Source of the DNA: Trichomonas tenax
Lineage: Eukaryota > Parabasalia > Trichomonadida > Trichomonadidae
NCBI GenBank assembly: GCA_023091735.1
Contig: JALKBU010000009.1
Location: 62,001 to 126,000, forward strand
Direction: 5' to 3'
DNA: 64,000 bases
Part shown: positions 41,067 through 51,619 of the stretch, one piece after another
Numbering within the stretch: the first letter of the stretch is position 1
Layout of the letters: each line of letters starts with the position of its first letter
Made by a program: the position numbers and the translations under genes
The notes under the pieces: model-generated
Database searches by the model: none
Seen by the model: the letters and a program-made list of their open reading frames with translations, nothing else
What the model was told of the DNA's origin: nothing

Positions 41067-41449
41067 TTTTTGATTTTTAAAATCTTATTTACGAATATTC
41101 AAAAATCAATTACACGTCACTTTTCATTTGCCACGTAAATAAATTACAATGTCATTTTCTGACAGTTCTATTTCTATGAAAAATTAAGCTTGATAGAACA
41201 TCTTATTTAAGGCTATTCAAAGATCAAGCTTTCTAGAGCTTTTGTAAAGCTTTTTAAAGCACTAATAAAGCATTTATGATAGTACAGCAAGATGTAATTG
41301 ATTCTCTTCTTTTTGACACAGGAAGGTTTCTATCTCTTGCTTTCATGGAAGGTTCAAATTTTTGTTATGTTTTCAGTGAAGATAAATATCTCAATTTTAA
41401 TTTTTCATAATGAGTTTTTCCAAAATATTTAATTTCGCCGACTTTCTTT
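41067..41449. other. Promoter region of the RasGAP-like gene
   Basis: Contains the paired elements at 41108-41140; the rest is AT-rich without ORFs. Confidence 0.4.
41108..41140. promoter_or_regulatory. Inverted pair of ACGTAAAT-type elements
   Basis: AATTACACGTCAC at 41108 and, in the other orientation, TTGCCACGTAAAT at 41128; about 45-75 bases upstream of the ATG at 41066. Same element family as the arrays at 60702 and 61987. Confidence 0.45.
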
Positions 41450-41809
41450 ATGAAGAACCCAATTTTCACAGTATTCGGAAATAAGTTCTCTGGCATCTCT
41501 ATATTGTCAATATATTGTCAACATTCTTGCAATAGTGAAATTTATCATCACATTCATCTACTCGAAGAAGAAAAAGAGAACTCAGAAGAAGAAAGTAATC
41601 TCGAGATGGGTGCAGAAACAGTGCAGACAGTGACTGTTGATAGCACTGCAATAACTTACGATAATACATTATACACATTGGCAAATCAAGTAGATGATCC
41701 ATTCAAGCAAGACTTTGCAGAAAATGATAACTTCACAACTCAAGAAGAGGTATTAGTTGATAACGAAAATGAAATTTATATTTCAATTATAACTACTGTA
41801 ATAAAATAA
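41450..41809 (+). pseudogene. Relic of a surface-protein cytoplasmic tail
   Basis: A 119-codon frame with no signal or ectodomain. Its latter part reads 'EEEKENSEEESNLEMGAE', then 'DNTLYTLANQVDDPFKQDF': an acidic tail with an NPLY-like NTLY and 'DDPFKQDF', the kind of tail that follows the membrane span in trichomonad BspA/Pmp-like proteins (from memory of the family, not searched). It is therefore probably the 3' end of a lost surface gene. Its 3' end overlaps the oppositely oriented relic at 41800-42640. Confidence 0.4.
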
Positions 41810-42640
41810 CTAACAGATATTCTTGTTTTGATGCAATCGAATTTAACTGTTAATTGATGGTTAATTAGTACAATGTTTTGATCAAATTTATGTTCAGCTT
41901 CACATTGAAATGTTGATAAATGCTGCAAATCGTATAATGTTTTGATGGAAAACGTTTCACCAACATTGACATTTCCCCAAGTACTCAAAGGTGTATTAAG
42001 AAAGTTTTCATATGCATTCATGAACTTTGTGCCTCCATCATTTGAAAATGGTCTAAAATATTGAAAATTATCACAAAAACAATTTCGAGTGACATTTGAT
42101 TCTGCGGCGCCATTGGCACAAACAATTCCAAGCCAATCTTTTGTAATTCTGTTATGAACAAAATTGCAATGCTTTACTAAATAAAAACCGGAAATTACAA
42201 CTGCAGTTATTGTATTGGTTCCTACGTTTCCTTCTAAAGTATTAAACAAATTATCAGATTGATTCGAAGTAGCTTCTAATTGGAATCCAGGTGCATTAAG
42301 AACAATGCATTGTAAAATATTGGAATTTTGAACTCGTATCAATCCATTAATTGCATAAATGATATAATTTTTGAAACTATCGCCTGATTTTTAAAATTGA
42401 ACTCTCGTAAAAATAATTCATATTATTAGAGCCTTTTGTAACATCTGCATATGTGAATTGTCCTGGACATGATGCAACAGACCCAACAGCACAAGTGCTA
42501 TGCTAAATTATTTATCTGTTTCCTGAAAGACAAACAGCTCCTCCATTTCCAGATGACTTTTTGCAGTTATTAAATGTACATGAATTGTGCAATAATTTAA
42601 AGCCATTTGTATTAACATAAATTGTTCTTTGAGTAAAATC
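41800..42640 (-). pseudogene. Decayed beta-helix surface-protein fragment
   Basis: The frame 42342-41800 has beta-helix strands ('NILQCIVLNAPGFQLEA', 'GFYLVKHCNFVHNRITKDW', 'AAESNVTRNCFCDNF'). Upstream on the same strand, in other frames and across stops, are 'CTFNNCKKSSGNGGAVCLSG' and 'GQFTYADVTKGSNN'. These are the same Pmp-like repeats as at 1621 and 38053. Several stops and frameshifts rule out a working gene. Confidence 0.6.
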
Positions 42641-43434
42641 CACAAATAAGCATAAATAAATCAATGAATTTTCAGATTTTAAAATTAAATGATTCCTTTA
42701 TACGAATATATTCTGAAGGCTCAGGCTCTTTATAAAATGTCAACCAAATATCATGCGGTGTATAATCAAAGTGAAAAATCATCGTAGATATTAATTAATT
42801 CAAATTCATTTATAAAAATGACACTTTTATATTTGAATTAATAAATTAATGAGATTTTTATAAAATTAAATTAAAAAGCATTATAAAAAATAGATATTAA
42901 TTAATGACACTTTTATAAAAATTTTAATTAATTCGAATTTACATTTGAAATTCATTTACAAAAATGACATTTTAATAAAGTTATTTCACACCTTCCTTTC
43001 TTAAATGCGTTGATTCGGTTTCTATAACAATCATGATTCTTTGTAACATTATCAAATTTTGCTGCTTATGATGAAGATAGAGAGATGTTCAATTTTCATG
43101 TCGATCATGGCTGTGATAGACACCGATGTTACTTTATTGGTGGATTTAGAAGAAAATTCAAATATGCATTATATTAATTGCTTTTCCAATAGCAGACTTT
43201 TTTATGGTGTTAATTCAAATATTGGCTTTTGTTTTAGTTATTTTTTATGTTATGATTGTCGACTTTGATTCCAGTATGAATGAATTTAAAATATATGAGA
43301 TTTTGGTTGAAAAAAATATTATTGTTATTTTGAATTGATGACATGAAATTAAGGGAAAATACTTTGAATGTAGTTTCAAAACCAAAAATAATTTATAATA
43401 CAATGTGTGGATATATAGAATAAAACAATAAAAA
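42641..43434. other. Repetitive AT-rich stretch
   Basis: About 42780-42980 consists of short degenerate copies of TTAATTAATTCAAATTCATTTATAA-like words with AAAATGACA(C/T)TTTTATA (about 42812-42832, 42903-42922, 42960-42978). A 69-codon frame at 43059 may be a further beta-helix scrap. No complete gene. Confidence 0.4.
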
Positions 43435-46400
43435 TTAGTTCTGATCAACGTTTTCATTTCCAGCCATGTTTCTCACAAACTGGCTGAATATTGGTGACTT
43501 TGGTTTGCTTACTGCGTGTATTGATGTGATGGACTCCAACGCAGCAGAGTTCTGCGTCCTCTTCATCGGTCCTAAACTGAGATCACTGCCGTAATTGTAT
43601 CCGGACATTTTCTGGATTTTCGTCAAGAAGTTGAAGACAGTTGTGAGCGTTGAGATCTTTGTTGGGATGTTCTTCTTGTGGAAGTTGTTTGCTCCAATCA
43701 TAATGAGCTTCTTCTCCTCTCTGAGGCACTCTAACTTAGCCCAAAGAGACTTGTTGTTGACAGATGTGAGAACTAAATCTTCGATCGACTGTCTGATCTC
43801 TCTTGCGCCTTTGATCGATATTTCTCCATCAGAGATCTGTAAGTGGAGCTTTCTCGCCCAGTTCTCCCACTCGTTGTTGATCTTCTCCTGCTGTGCGAGT
43901 GCTCTAACGCCAATAAGCTCCTTCTTCATCTGTTTGTTGGATGCTGTGAGTTTAGCGATTTCATCTTTGTTTGATTCGACTCTGTCGACGATCTCCTTCG
44001 CAACACTTGATGACTTCGATGAACGAGGAATGCCGAAGGCCTCTCTGACTGATGCAAAGTCTTCCTGCACTTGCTGAAGGCTCTGCTTCAAGTCTGGAAC
44101 TGTTCTTGCGATGTCGGCAACTTTTCCAACAATCTCAGACAAAACTTCTTCATCAACTCTTCGTCTTTTCTCTTCATCGAAATCTTCAATGACAGAATAA
44201 ACTTCGTTGACAATCATTTCGATCTTCTTCGAGCACTCATTCTTGATTGCGTCTAATTTGGCCTTGTTGTCTGCTTCCATTGCAAACAACTTCAATTTCA
44301 TCTGTGACTCGAAAACAGAGTTGTTTCTCTTCAACTTATCGCTGAATGATGTGAGTTTCGTCTTGAGAAGCTTCTGCTCAAGGCCCGCTTTAGCAAGTTC
44401 GTTCTCTTTCTCCTTCCTTTCCTCGATTGCCTTCTCGAGCTCTTCTTTGAGGTTGCTCTGGCTTTCTTCCATCTCTTGGATCTTCGCTTGGAGATTCTCG
44501 ATGTCGCCTTTCTGTTTAATTATGACTTCTTCAAATTCTCCCTGTTTCTGCGAAGCTTGTTGAACAATTAGTGCGACTTTCTTCTTAAGACTCTTCTTCA
44601 TGTTATTAATATGTCTCTCTGCACTTGCTTTAGTCTCAGCTGATGTCTTCTTCAAGTATTTGTTCTCGCTTGTTAACGCGTGAACCTTCTGTTCGTGTTC
44701 GTCGTGTAATGCATCGAGTTCATTCTTCGTGTTGAAGAGCTGCTTGCGAAGTTCTGCTGTTGCTTTGATGACATCGTCCTTTGAAGCCTCAATTTGGGAC
44801 TCAAGCTTCGCCTTCTGGTCCTGGAGCTGAACAATCAACTCTTCTGATTCTGACAATGATGTTCTGATCTTTTCTATCTCATTCAACTGCTGTGCACTCA
44901 TTTCGATTGCTTTCTCCTTGCTTGATGCAAGGACCTGTTTGTAGTGCTCCAATTCACCTTCTAAGTCCTCTATGCGTCTGTCCGTTTCATCTTTGAGAGT
45001 CTTGTAATCATTTGTCTTTGTCCTGAGGACTTTCTCGAGTTCGTTGATGTAATCATTCTCGTTGAGTTCTGGAGTTGCAGCATTGACCATCTGAATGCAG
45101 TCAATGAGTGTGTTTGTGTCTGTTCCTTCCTCTTTTGCGGCAGAGTTCTGCAAAGCTGTTTTGATTGTCTTGACTGTGTTCGTAAGTTCTTCGTTCTTGG
45201 CATCAACTTTTTCGAGATTGCTCAAAATCTCATTCTTCTCTGCGTAGTGGCGCTCTTCCATCGCCTTGATCTGGTTCTGGGCATCAGCCTTCGATGTCTT
45301 GAGAGATGAGCTGAGGTGCGAGATTGTCATCTTCGCCTGTGACGCATATCTGCGAAGAACATCGTTCGCGATGACAGAAACTGTCAAAAGATCATAAAGC
45401 TCCTTTGGATCTTCTGAGTCCGAATTCTGTGCCAAAACCTCGTTTGCCTTCGTCTGGAAGTCAGTGATATTTGGGTTGAGTCCGAGATATTCGATGAATG
45501 TTGATTCTTCAAATTGCGCAATCGCGTTTTCTTCGATGAATTCATTGATTCTTCTGATCTCTCCCAAAAGCTTCATTCTCGCTTGTGCTGTTGTTGGTGC
45601 TTCTGGGGCCCATTTAGCGATGTTTCCTGACTCAGCCATCTCCTGTATGAACGTAATCATTCCCTTGAGAGCGAGTTCTGCCTTCGATGGTTCTGCTTCA
45701 GGCAGCGCTCTCTCTTGGACTGCTGTTGGTTTATCAGCCAATGTCACTAATTTGATGACCGCATCGAGAATCTTTTCTTGCTGTGGCGTCCCTGATTCTT
45801 CGAATAATTGGTTGATTTCTTCGTTCTCTGATGCAGATGTTGTCTCTTTGAGTTTAGTGATGAGTTCATCGAGAACGTTCTTTGCTGTTTCTTGTGGTTT
45901 TGTAATTTGTTGTTGTTCTTTCTGCTGCTGTAATTTCTTGAGATTTTCTTTTGCTTTTTCTAATTCTTTCTCGAGAATTTCGTTGATTGCTGTGAGTTTC
46001 TGAACCGAAATGATGAGCTGCATCCTACTGTCTGTCTCCTGGTTGAGTTCCTCTGCCTGTTGCTTCAATTGGTTCGCTAAATCATCGAGCATTGTTAAAA
46101 CTCTTTCTTTTTCTTCTGTTACCTGTTCAACCTTCTTCTTGAGCATTGCAATTTCAACAGCCATCTTGGATTCAGCCGAAGGTTGTTTGTGGAAAGAATT
46201 GAGCTCTGATTTCATGGAATCAGCCTGAGTTTGGAGATCTTGGTTATTCTTCTTCAATCCATCAATAGTCTTCTTGTTTATTGCGTTCTTCTTGTTAGCA
46301 GCATCGAGGTATGTCTGAATCTTGTTGAGTTGGCTCTGTAACTGGTTCATTTGCTGTGTTTTGTTTCGATCGTCCTGATCCATCATGGCAACAGCATCCT

Positions 46401-47085
46401 GAAGCTCGTTAATTTTGTTCTGCAACTCACTGATCTTGCTTCTGTTCTCAAAGAGAGCGTTTTCCTTTGAAAGAAGCCGTGTTTTGAGATTTTCGACCTC
46501 TTTAATGTTGTTTGTAAGTGCATAATTACCGTTTTTGTTTTCCATGAACTTTTCTTTGAGGACTCTGACGATATCTGATGGAGTTGTCGTTGCTGGAAGA
46601 TTGAATGTTTGAATTAAATTGTAAACGAGCTCATCTTTGGAAGACTGAATGGCCTTGACAGATGCAATGAAATCGAACTGTGTTTTTGCATCAGAAATGC
46701 CGATATTTTGTGCTAAGCTTTTTAGAAGTGATCTCTGATAGATCTGCATCTCTTCTAACTTCAACTGTGGCTCTTCCTCGTTTGCTTTGTTCAGGAGTAA
46801 GTCAAACGTGAGAGAGATTAAATGAAACACAATTGAAAAACGATCTGTGTATTCGTTCATCAAAACGTAATCTTTTGGCATTGATGCGATATAATCGAGT
46901 AAGTTGTTCAATAATATCTGAATTGTTTTGATGTTTTCCTCATAAAGTTTCGAAAGTTGATCTGGATTCGCCGTAATTTCTGAGATATAAGCAGCCAAAG
47001 CAGAGAATTCCGTGGACTGCTCAATTTCGTAAGGATTACTTCCAGATTTCATAGTCTTTTCTGGACTTAAACTGGAAATAGACAT
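43435..47085 (-). CDS. Very long coiled-coil protein
   Basis: 1216 residues; the TTG one codon upstream is ignored. After a helical N terminus (1-200), nearly the whole protein (about 200-1060) is heptad-type coiled coil rich in Glu, Lys, Gln, Asn and Leu. It is interrupted by less charged stretches near 430-600, and ends in a Ser/Asn-rich tail (SGYNYGSDLSLGPMKR). No motor, kinase or membrane part. Length and pattern resemble golgins, centrosomal or structural cytoskeletal proteins; the assignment cannot be narrowed by eye. The next gene is a similar, slightly shorter protein in the opposite orientation. Confidence 0.85.
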   Translation of the reverse strand: MSISSLSPEKTMKSGSNPYEIEQSTEFSALAAYISEITANPDQLSKLYEENIKTIQILLNNLLDYIASMPKDYVLMNEYTDRFSIVFHLISLTFDLLLNKANEEEPQLKLEEMQIYQRSLLKSLAQNIGISDAKTQFDFIASVKAIQSSKDELVYNLIQTFNLPATTTPSDIVRVLKEKFMENKNGNYALTNNIKEVENLKTRLLSKENALFENRSKISELQNKINELQDAVAMMDQDDRNKTQQMNQLQSQLNKIQTYLDAANKKNAINKKTIDGLKKNNQDLQTQADSMKSELNSFHKQPSAESKMAVEIAMLKKKVEQVTEEKERVLTMLDDLANQLKQQAEELNQETDSRMQLIISVQKLTAINEILEKELEKAKENLKKLQQQKEQQQITKPQETAKNVLDELITKLKETTSASENEEINQLFEESGTPQQEKILDAVIKLVTLADKPTAVQERALPEAEPSKAELALKGMITFIQEMAESGNIAKWAPEAPTTAQARMKLLGEIRRINEFIEENAIAQFEESTFIEYLGLNPNITDFQTKANEVLAQNSDSEDPKELYDLLTVSVIANDVLRRYASQAKMTISHLSSSLKTSKADAQNQIKAMEERHYAEKNEILSNLEKVDAKNEELTNTVKTIKTALQNSAAKEEGTDTNTLIDCIQMVNAATPELNENDYINELEKVLRTKTNDYKTLKDETDRRIEDLEGELEHYKQVLASSKEKAIEMSAQQLNEIEKIRTSLSESEELIVQLQDQKAKLESQIEASKDDVIKATAELRKQLFNTKNELDALHDEHEQKVHALTSENKYLKKTSAETKASAERHINNMKKSLKKKVALIVQQASQKQGEFEEVIIKQKGDIENLQAKIQEMEESQSNLKEELEKAIEERKEKENELAKAGLEQKLLKTKLTSFSDKLKRNNSVFESQMKLKLFAMEADNKAKLDAIKNECSKKIEMIVNEVYSVIEDFDEEKRRRVDEEVLSEIVGKVADIARTVPDLKQSLQQVQEDFASVREAFGIPRSSKSSSVAKEIVDRVESNKDEIAKLTASNKQMKKELIGVRALAQQEKINNEWENWARKLHLQISDGEISIKGAREIRQSIEDLVLTSVNNKSLWAKLECLREEKKLIMIGANNFHKKNIPTKISTLTTVFNFLTKIQKMSGYNYGSDLSLGPMKRTQNSAALESITSIHAVSKPKSPIFSQFVRNMAGNENVDQN

Positions 47086-47895
47086 CAAAGAATTTTGTTA
47101 AAATTAAACGCGCAAATTTTTAAACGTACACAGAATTGCTTGTTAATGAAACATTTTTGCAGTGGATTTGATATCTACTCGATACATCTAACACAAAAAC
47201 TACAAAATTATTTTGAAATATGCATTTTTTGTAAGAAAATATTGAAAATCGTTGACAATTTCTTTGTTAAAAAACAAGAGGTGGCTAAGCATCATAAGCA
47301 TGTACAAGCAATTTTACAAACATATCAATAGACAAAACAAGAAAAAAAAATCAATTCCAAATTCTTGTTCTAGTGTCGGTAAAATGTTTATAGAGTTTGA
47401 TGCAGTTACAGTGGTCATACCTCGTTAAAGCCTTTTCTAAGAAAGCATTATAGAATGGTTTCCACATCAAGCAAATATTAAATTTGCTGTAGAAATGACT
47501 CAATGTTCAATGAGTCCATCTTTTTCATCAAACGAATGCATTGACGAGATCACAGTTAATCACATCATTTGCCAATATTTGTTTAATTAAATGAAATCCT
47601 GGCTTCATCACTAATTGTGAGAACAGCCTCTGCAATTAATGCTTCTAAATGGTGTTCCTTTTCTATGAAAGCTTTGTCTAAAACAGGAACAAGTCAGGAA
47701 TTTTGATATTTTTTTTTTGTTTGTCATAATTTCTAAAATTTTCTATTTTACATGTCAAAGATACGTTTAATTATTGAAATATCGATTTTATTTAGTTATA
47801 TGATTTAGCATATGGCAGAATGAAATAATTTCATATTTTTATGAAATAATTTGAAATGTTTTTCGCTAAAATCTAGAAAATCAAAATTAATTTTT
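47086..47895. other. Divergent region between the two long coiled-coil genes
   Basis: About 800 bases holding both promoters. One ATTTTACATGTCAA element lies at 47745-47758, some 140 bases before the right-hand ATG. The minus strand at about 47595-47690 reads a sense-like scrap (KEHHLEALIAEAVLTISDEA) without start or stop context, probably a gene relic. Confidence 0.45.
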
Positions 47896-50856
47896 ATGCT
47901 TCCAAGAGTTGCGAGAGCGAAAACGTCTCTAAAAACTCCACGGAAAGCGAAAATTGGAGACGAGCAATCGATTGTTCCGTCAGTTGTCGGTAAAAAAGCA
48001 TCGATTCCTGTAAATCAAAACACAAAATACATCAAAGTTAAACCAAAACGTAAAATACCGAATAATCCAAATGTAAAAAAGATTGAAGACCTCAAATCCG
48101 ACTGTGACAAAATTATAAAGCTTTCAATGGATTTCATTGAAGCAAATTCAGCGACACCAGAGATTTCTCAAGCGATTTTAGTGCCTTTGACGAAGTTTCA
48201 GAACATATTACCACAGTATTACGAATCAACACACCACTTTTTCGAAACATTTGCAAAAATCCAAAGTTTTACGCAAACAGCGCAAATAGTCTCAACGCAA
48301 TCAATAAGAACTCCGGTTTTAAACTTCACCAAAGCGTGGGAAAGGTTCGTTATCGCGTTCAATAAAATGAAAAATGGCGACAACATTCCACATGCACACT
48401 TAGTTATTTCTAAGTTCGATCAGATCAAAATCACGCTGGATTACATTGACAAAGCGAACAATGACAGGAAATTCACGAATTCTTTGGTAACAAGCTGCAC
48501 ACGTTCTCTAAAATTGTTGTGTGATAATATTTCGAGCAAAGTTGTTGATTTATTTAAGCAGCCAATTTTTCCTTTCTTAAATGAAGATGTTTATTCGTCG
48601 TATAAATCGACAGTGAAAAGTTTTGTGCATTTGGTTAACGAAGCTTTCATGAATGAATTGCCGCAGAGTGGAATGTCTATTATCGATCTCAATAGGCACA
48701 AACAAAGCATTGTTCTCGATTGCAGTGATATCATCAAATCATTGAGAACATCTTTCGATTATCCAATGGCTATTAAAGATATTGGTGATCTTTTGGATTC
48801 CATCGAAAAGCAAAGACTTTTTATCGATGAGCAATTCAATTTTCCCAACAATGTTGTTCATCCATTGACAGATAATGAACAGCTTCAGCAGAATAAATCA
48901 GAAGCGAAATTTGCTGAAGAAGCAATCGAAAATAATGTCGTTGAAGAAGAATTAACGCCTAAAACAGAGTCTGTTGTTGAAAGAAAGCTTCCTAACAGTC
49001 CAGCCGAAAGCATTAACAGTGATAACAGCAATTTATTGCCATATCCAAAGAAGACGAAATTATTCGATGAAAATATAATGAAATCGATCTTCAATAAGAT
49101 TGGTGCTGAGTATAAACCAGAAGAAACAATTGATGAAATGTTGACTATCATAGAAATGAATCTTGATGGATTAATAGAAAGAAATTCCGTTATTAATGAT
49201 CAAAATGATTTGTATGCAAAGAGAATTGAGAAATTAACAAATGATTTGAACGAAATCAATACAATTAATGATGACAAACTAAAGATAATGAATGATGATG
49301 CACAGATCAAACTCGAAAATGAGCAGAAATTAATCAAAACAGTCGAAGAACTCGAAAAGAAGGAAAGAGAAATGCATCAGCAAATATTCCAATTGCAAGC
49401 TAAATTATCAAAAGCAACAAAGAACGATGACACTGTTTATTTGCGTGAAGCAATGATGAGAATAGCAAAGAAAGGATCTGATTACTTCAAACTCGAGTTT
49501 GATCCTCAAAATTATGTTGGAAAAATGGATTCAAAAGATGGCGATTTAATCAATTACATTCTGAAGTTATTCGACATTCCATGCAAAGAATGTCAATCAA
49601 ACAACACCAAATTATCGCAAATTAAGGAATTGTTAAATGAAATCACAGAACACAAAGATAATGAAATCGAAGAAAACATCGACATAATTAAAGAAAAATT
49701 CAAAGATTGGGAAGAAATGCAGAACATTTTATCGAATGAAATAAGCAATCTTATTGACTCTCTTGAGATGATATTAAGGTCTAATGGTAAAATAAATGAG
49801 CCATTCGAATTAACATCACAAAATGCAACAGTGGGAAAGATCCAAAAGAAGATTCAAAGTTTAACAGAAGAACTTGAAAATCTCAACGCAAGCATTGATT
49901 CATTCTTATCAGAAACTTGTTTAATGTTTAACAGAGATGTTCCTCTTTCCAGAAATCAAAGAATGATTTTAATTCAAGAGATGATAAACCAATATCAAAA
50001 CAAAATCGACAAGCTTAAACTAAAGAAGAAAGAAAACATAGAGAAAATCGAGAAAATCAAAGGCAAACTCAAAATAATTGCTGCATTTTTAGGTCCTTAC
50101 TTTGCAACAGCAAAAACAAAAGAATTGGTTTCTCAAATAAGCGAAGGATATAATCCGATTGAAGAAAAGATCGACATCATTTCAAAGAAATGCGAAGCCA
50201 TCGAATCTGGAGCGAAAGGAATTTGCGCAAGAATTCTCGGAATGGTGAAGCTCGATTTCTCTCCAGAGCTCCCTATAGATATGCTTATTGCAACAACAAA
50301 CAACATTTGCGACTCTTTGCAGGATGATCGTGATAAAATATTAATAGAACGAAAACAAGCTGTCGATGATATGAAAACACTGAGAAATTGTCTTAATTTC
50401 TGTGATTTGCATTTAAGAAGTCACGTTAATTATCTTCCAGTTGATGTCGATGTTTTATCAAATGATCAAATCATTAAACGTGTACAAGATATGATCATTA
50501 AAATAGATAACATGGAGTATTCAGGAAGATATGTTCAAAAAAGTCAAATCGAATCTGTTATTGCTGAAGCAAAGAAATTCCATCTCATTCAGTCATCAAG
50601 CAACGTCATTAACACATTATCTTCTATAATGAATAGATATATAACACTTGAAAAAACTTCACGTGCTGCTGGACATATTTATTTAGCTTGCAGTGGCTTC
50701 GATTTTTCAAAAATTTCAGAATTACATCGTGCAGTCAAAAGCGTTGATAAAACAACTGTTGATCAAACAATCATGAATTGCATTGATCAACTTGTTACTG
50801 TTGTTGATGTCTCATCAACTCAAGTTGTTCGTAGTGCTCTTGGACTTCAAAATTAA
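47896..50856 (+). CDS. Long coiled-coil protein with basic N terminus
   Basis: 986 residues from the ATG at 47896; the open frame begins earlier only through a TTG codon. The N terminus is Lys/Arg/Pro-rich (about 1-60), suggesting nucleic-acid or microtubule contact. Residues 60-340 are helical with few charges in heptads. From about 430 to 560 and 640 to 800 there is coiled coil (e.g. 'ENEQKLIKTVEELEKKEREM'). The C terminus is helical, without known domains. In overall order it resembles the divergent gene at 43435, so the two may be distant paralogs or partners; that is inference. Confidence 0.85.
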   Translation: MLPRVARAKTSLKTPRKAKIGDEQSIVPSVVGKKASIPVNQNTKYIKVKPKRKIPNNPNVKKIEDLKSDCDKIIKLSMDFIEANSATPEISQAILVPLTKFQNILPQYYESTHHFFETFAKIQSFTQTAQIVSTQSIRTPVLNFTKAWERFVIAFNKMKNGDNIPHAHLVISKFDQIKITLDYIDKANNDRKFTNSLVTSCTRSLKLLCDNISSKVVDLFKQPIFPFLNEDVYSSYKSTVKSFVHLVNEAFMNELPQSGMSIIDLNRHKQSIVLDCSDIIKSLRTSFDYPMAIKDIGDLLDSIEKQRLFIDEQFNFPNNVVHPLTDNEQLQQNKSEAKFAEEAIENNVVEEELTPKTESVVERKLPNSPAESINSDNSNLLPYPKKTKLFDENIMKSIFNKIGAEYKPEETIDEMLTIIEMNLDGLIERNSVINDQNDLYAKRIEKLTNDLNEINTINDDKLKIMNDDAQIKLENEQKLIKTVEELEKKEREMHQQIFQLQAKLSKATKNDDTVYLREAMMRIAKKGSDYFKLEFDPQNYVGKMDSKDGDLINYILKLFDIPCKECQSNNTKLSQIKELLNEITEHKDNEIEENIDIIKEKFKDWEEMQNILSNEISNLIDSLEMILRSNGKINEPFELTSQNATVGKIQKKIQSLTEELENLNASIDSFLSETCLMFNRDVPLSRNQRMILIQEMINQYQNKIDKLKLKKKENIEKIEKIKGKLKIIAAFLGPYFATAKTKELVSQISEGYNPIEEKIDIISKKCEAIESGAKGICARILGMVKLDFSPELPIDMLIATTNNICDSLQDDRDKILIERKQAVDDMKTLRNCLNFCDLHLRSHVNYLPVDVDVLSNDQIIKRVQDMIIKIDNMEYSGRYVQKSQIESVIAEAKKFHLIQSSSNVINTLSSIMNRYITLEKTSRAAGHIYLACSGFDFSKISELHRAVKSVDKTTVDQTIMNCIDQLVTVVDVSSTQVVRSALGLQN

Positions 50857-50891
50857 TATTATTTTTTTATTTGTTTGTAATTAAATATCTT

Positions 50892-51619
50892 TTATTCAAA
50901 TTTATTTTTCGAAGAGTTTAAACTCTTAAGAAGATTATTCTTTCTTCTATTACTTTTGGCAATATCTAATGCTGAAAATCCATGACAAGATTTGATCTTT
51001 GGATCAGCTCCTTTAGTAAGCATTGCTTCAATTGTGCTATGGATTATTTCTTTTCCATCTAGATACTGAATTGCAAGGAGCATTAAGGGAGTGACACCTT
51101 TACTATTACGAGCATTAACTTTAACATCCGGATGTTCTTGAATTATCATCATCACTTGAGGATAGTTTCTATGTGCACAAGGAAATTAGATTCATATACT
51201 AATTTCTTATCTATTGGGATATAATCGATGACTGATGAAAAAACTCTTTTCAAGGGTTTTATCAACTTAGGCTTTGCTAATGCAACATAATCAAACAATC
51301 CAACAACAAACTGTTGATTAGATTTCTTCTTTTGAATGAGTTTTATTAGTCTTTGTGTGATTTCGTCGACATTTTCATTTGAGATTTTCCAAAATAGTTG
51401 TTCGACTTCAATCTTTTCTACAATTGATTAGTCCATGTCTTTGGGAATCGTGTATTCATTTATATCAAAATATTCGAGATTTGAATTATATAAATTTTCA
51501 AAATCTTCTTCATATTCCTCCTCACCCATATCAAACATTTCATCTTCAGATGATTCTGAGGATGAGATATGCTGACTATCTAACAAGTATTCATTGTAGT
51601 CATAATTATCTTTATCCAT
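50892..51619 (-). pseudogene. Ankyrin-repeat gene with stop and frameshift
   Basis: Reads from ATG 51619: an acidic Ser/Asp-rich N terminus (MDKDNYDYNEYLLDSQ...), then a TAA. It continues in the same frame with a helical domain ('VDEITQRLIKLIQKKKSNQQ', 'FDYVALAKPKLIKPLKRVFS') until a TGA near 51155. There the reading moves one frame into two ankyrin repeats ('NARNSKGVTPLMLLAIQY', 'KGADPKIKSCHGFSALDIA'). Trichomonad ankyrin proteins often have a helical N-terminal domain before the repeats, which fits. One stop and one frameshift make it a pseudogene unless there are sequence errors. Confidence 0.55.

Noticed and set aside
42780..42980. Short repeated TTAATTAA/AAATGACA words considered as CRISPR-like or satellite
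   Set aside because: Copies are degenerate, irregularly spaced and AT-rich; no unit with constant spacer; CRISPR is not expected in a eukaryote.
45464..46003. 179-codon plus-strand frame inside the long coiled-coil gene
   Set aside because: Antisense shadow; the minus-strand reading is a continuous coiled coil.
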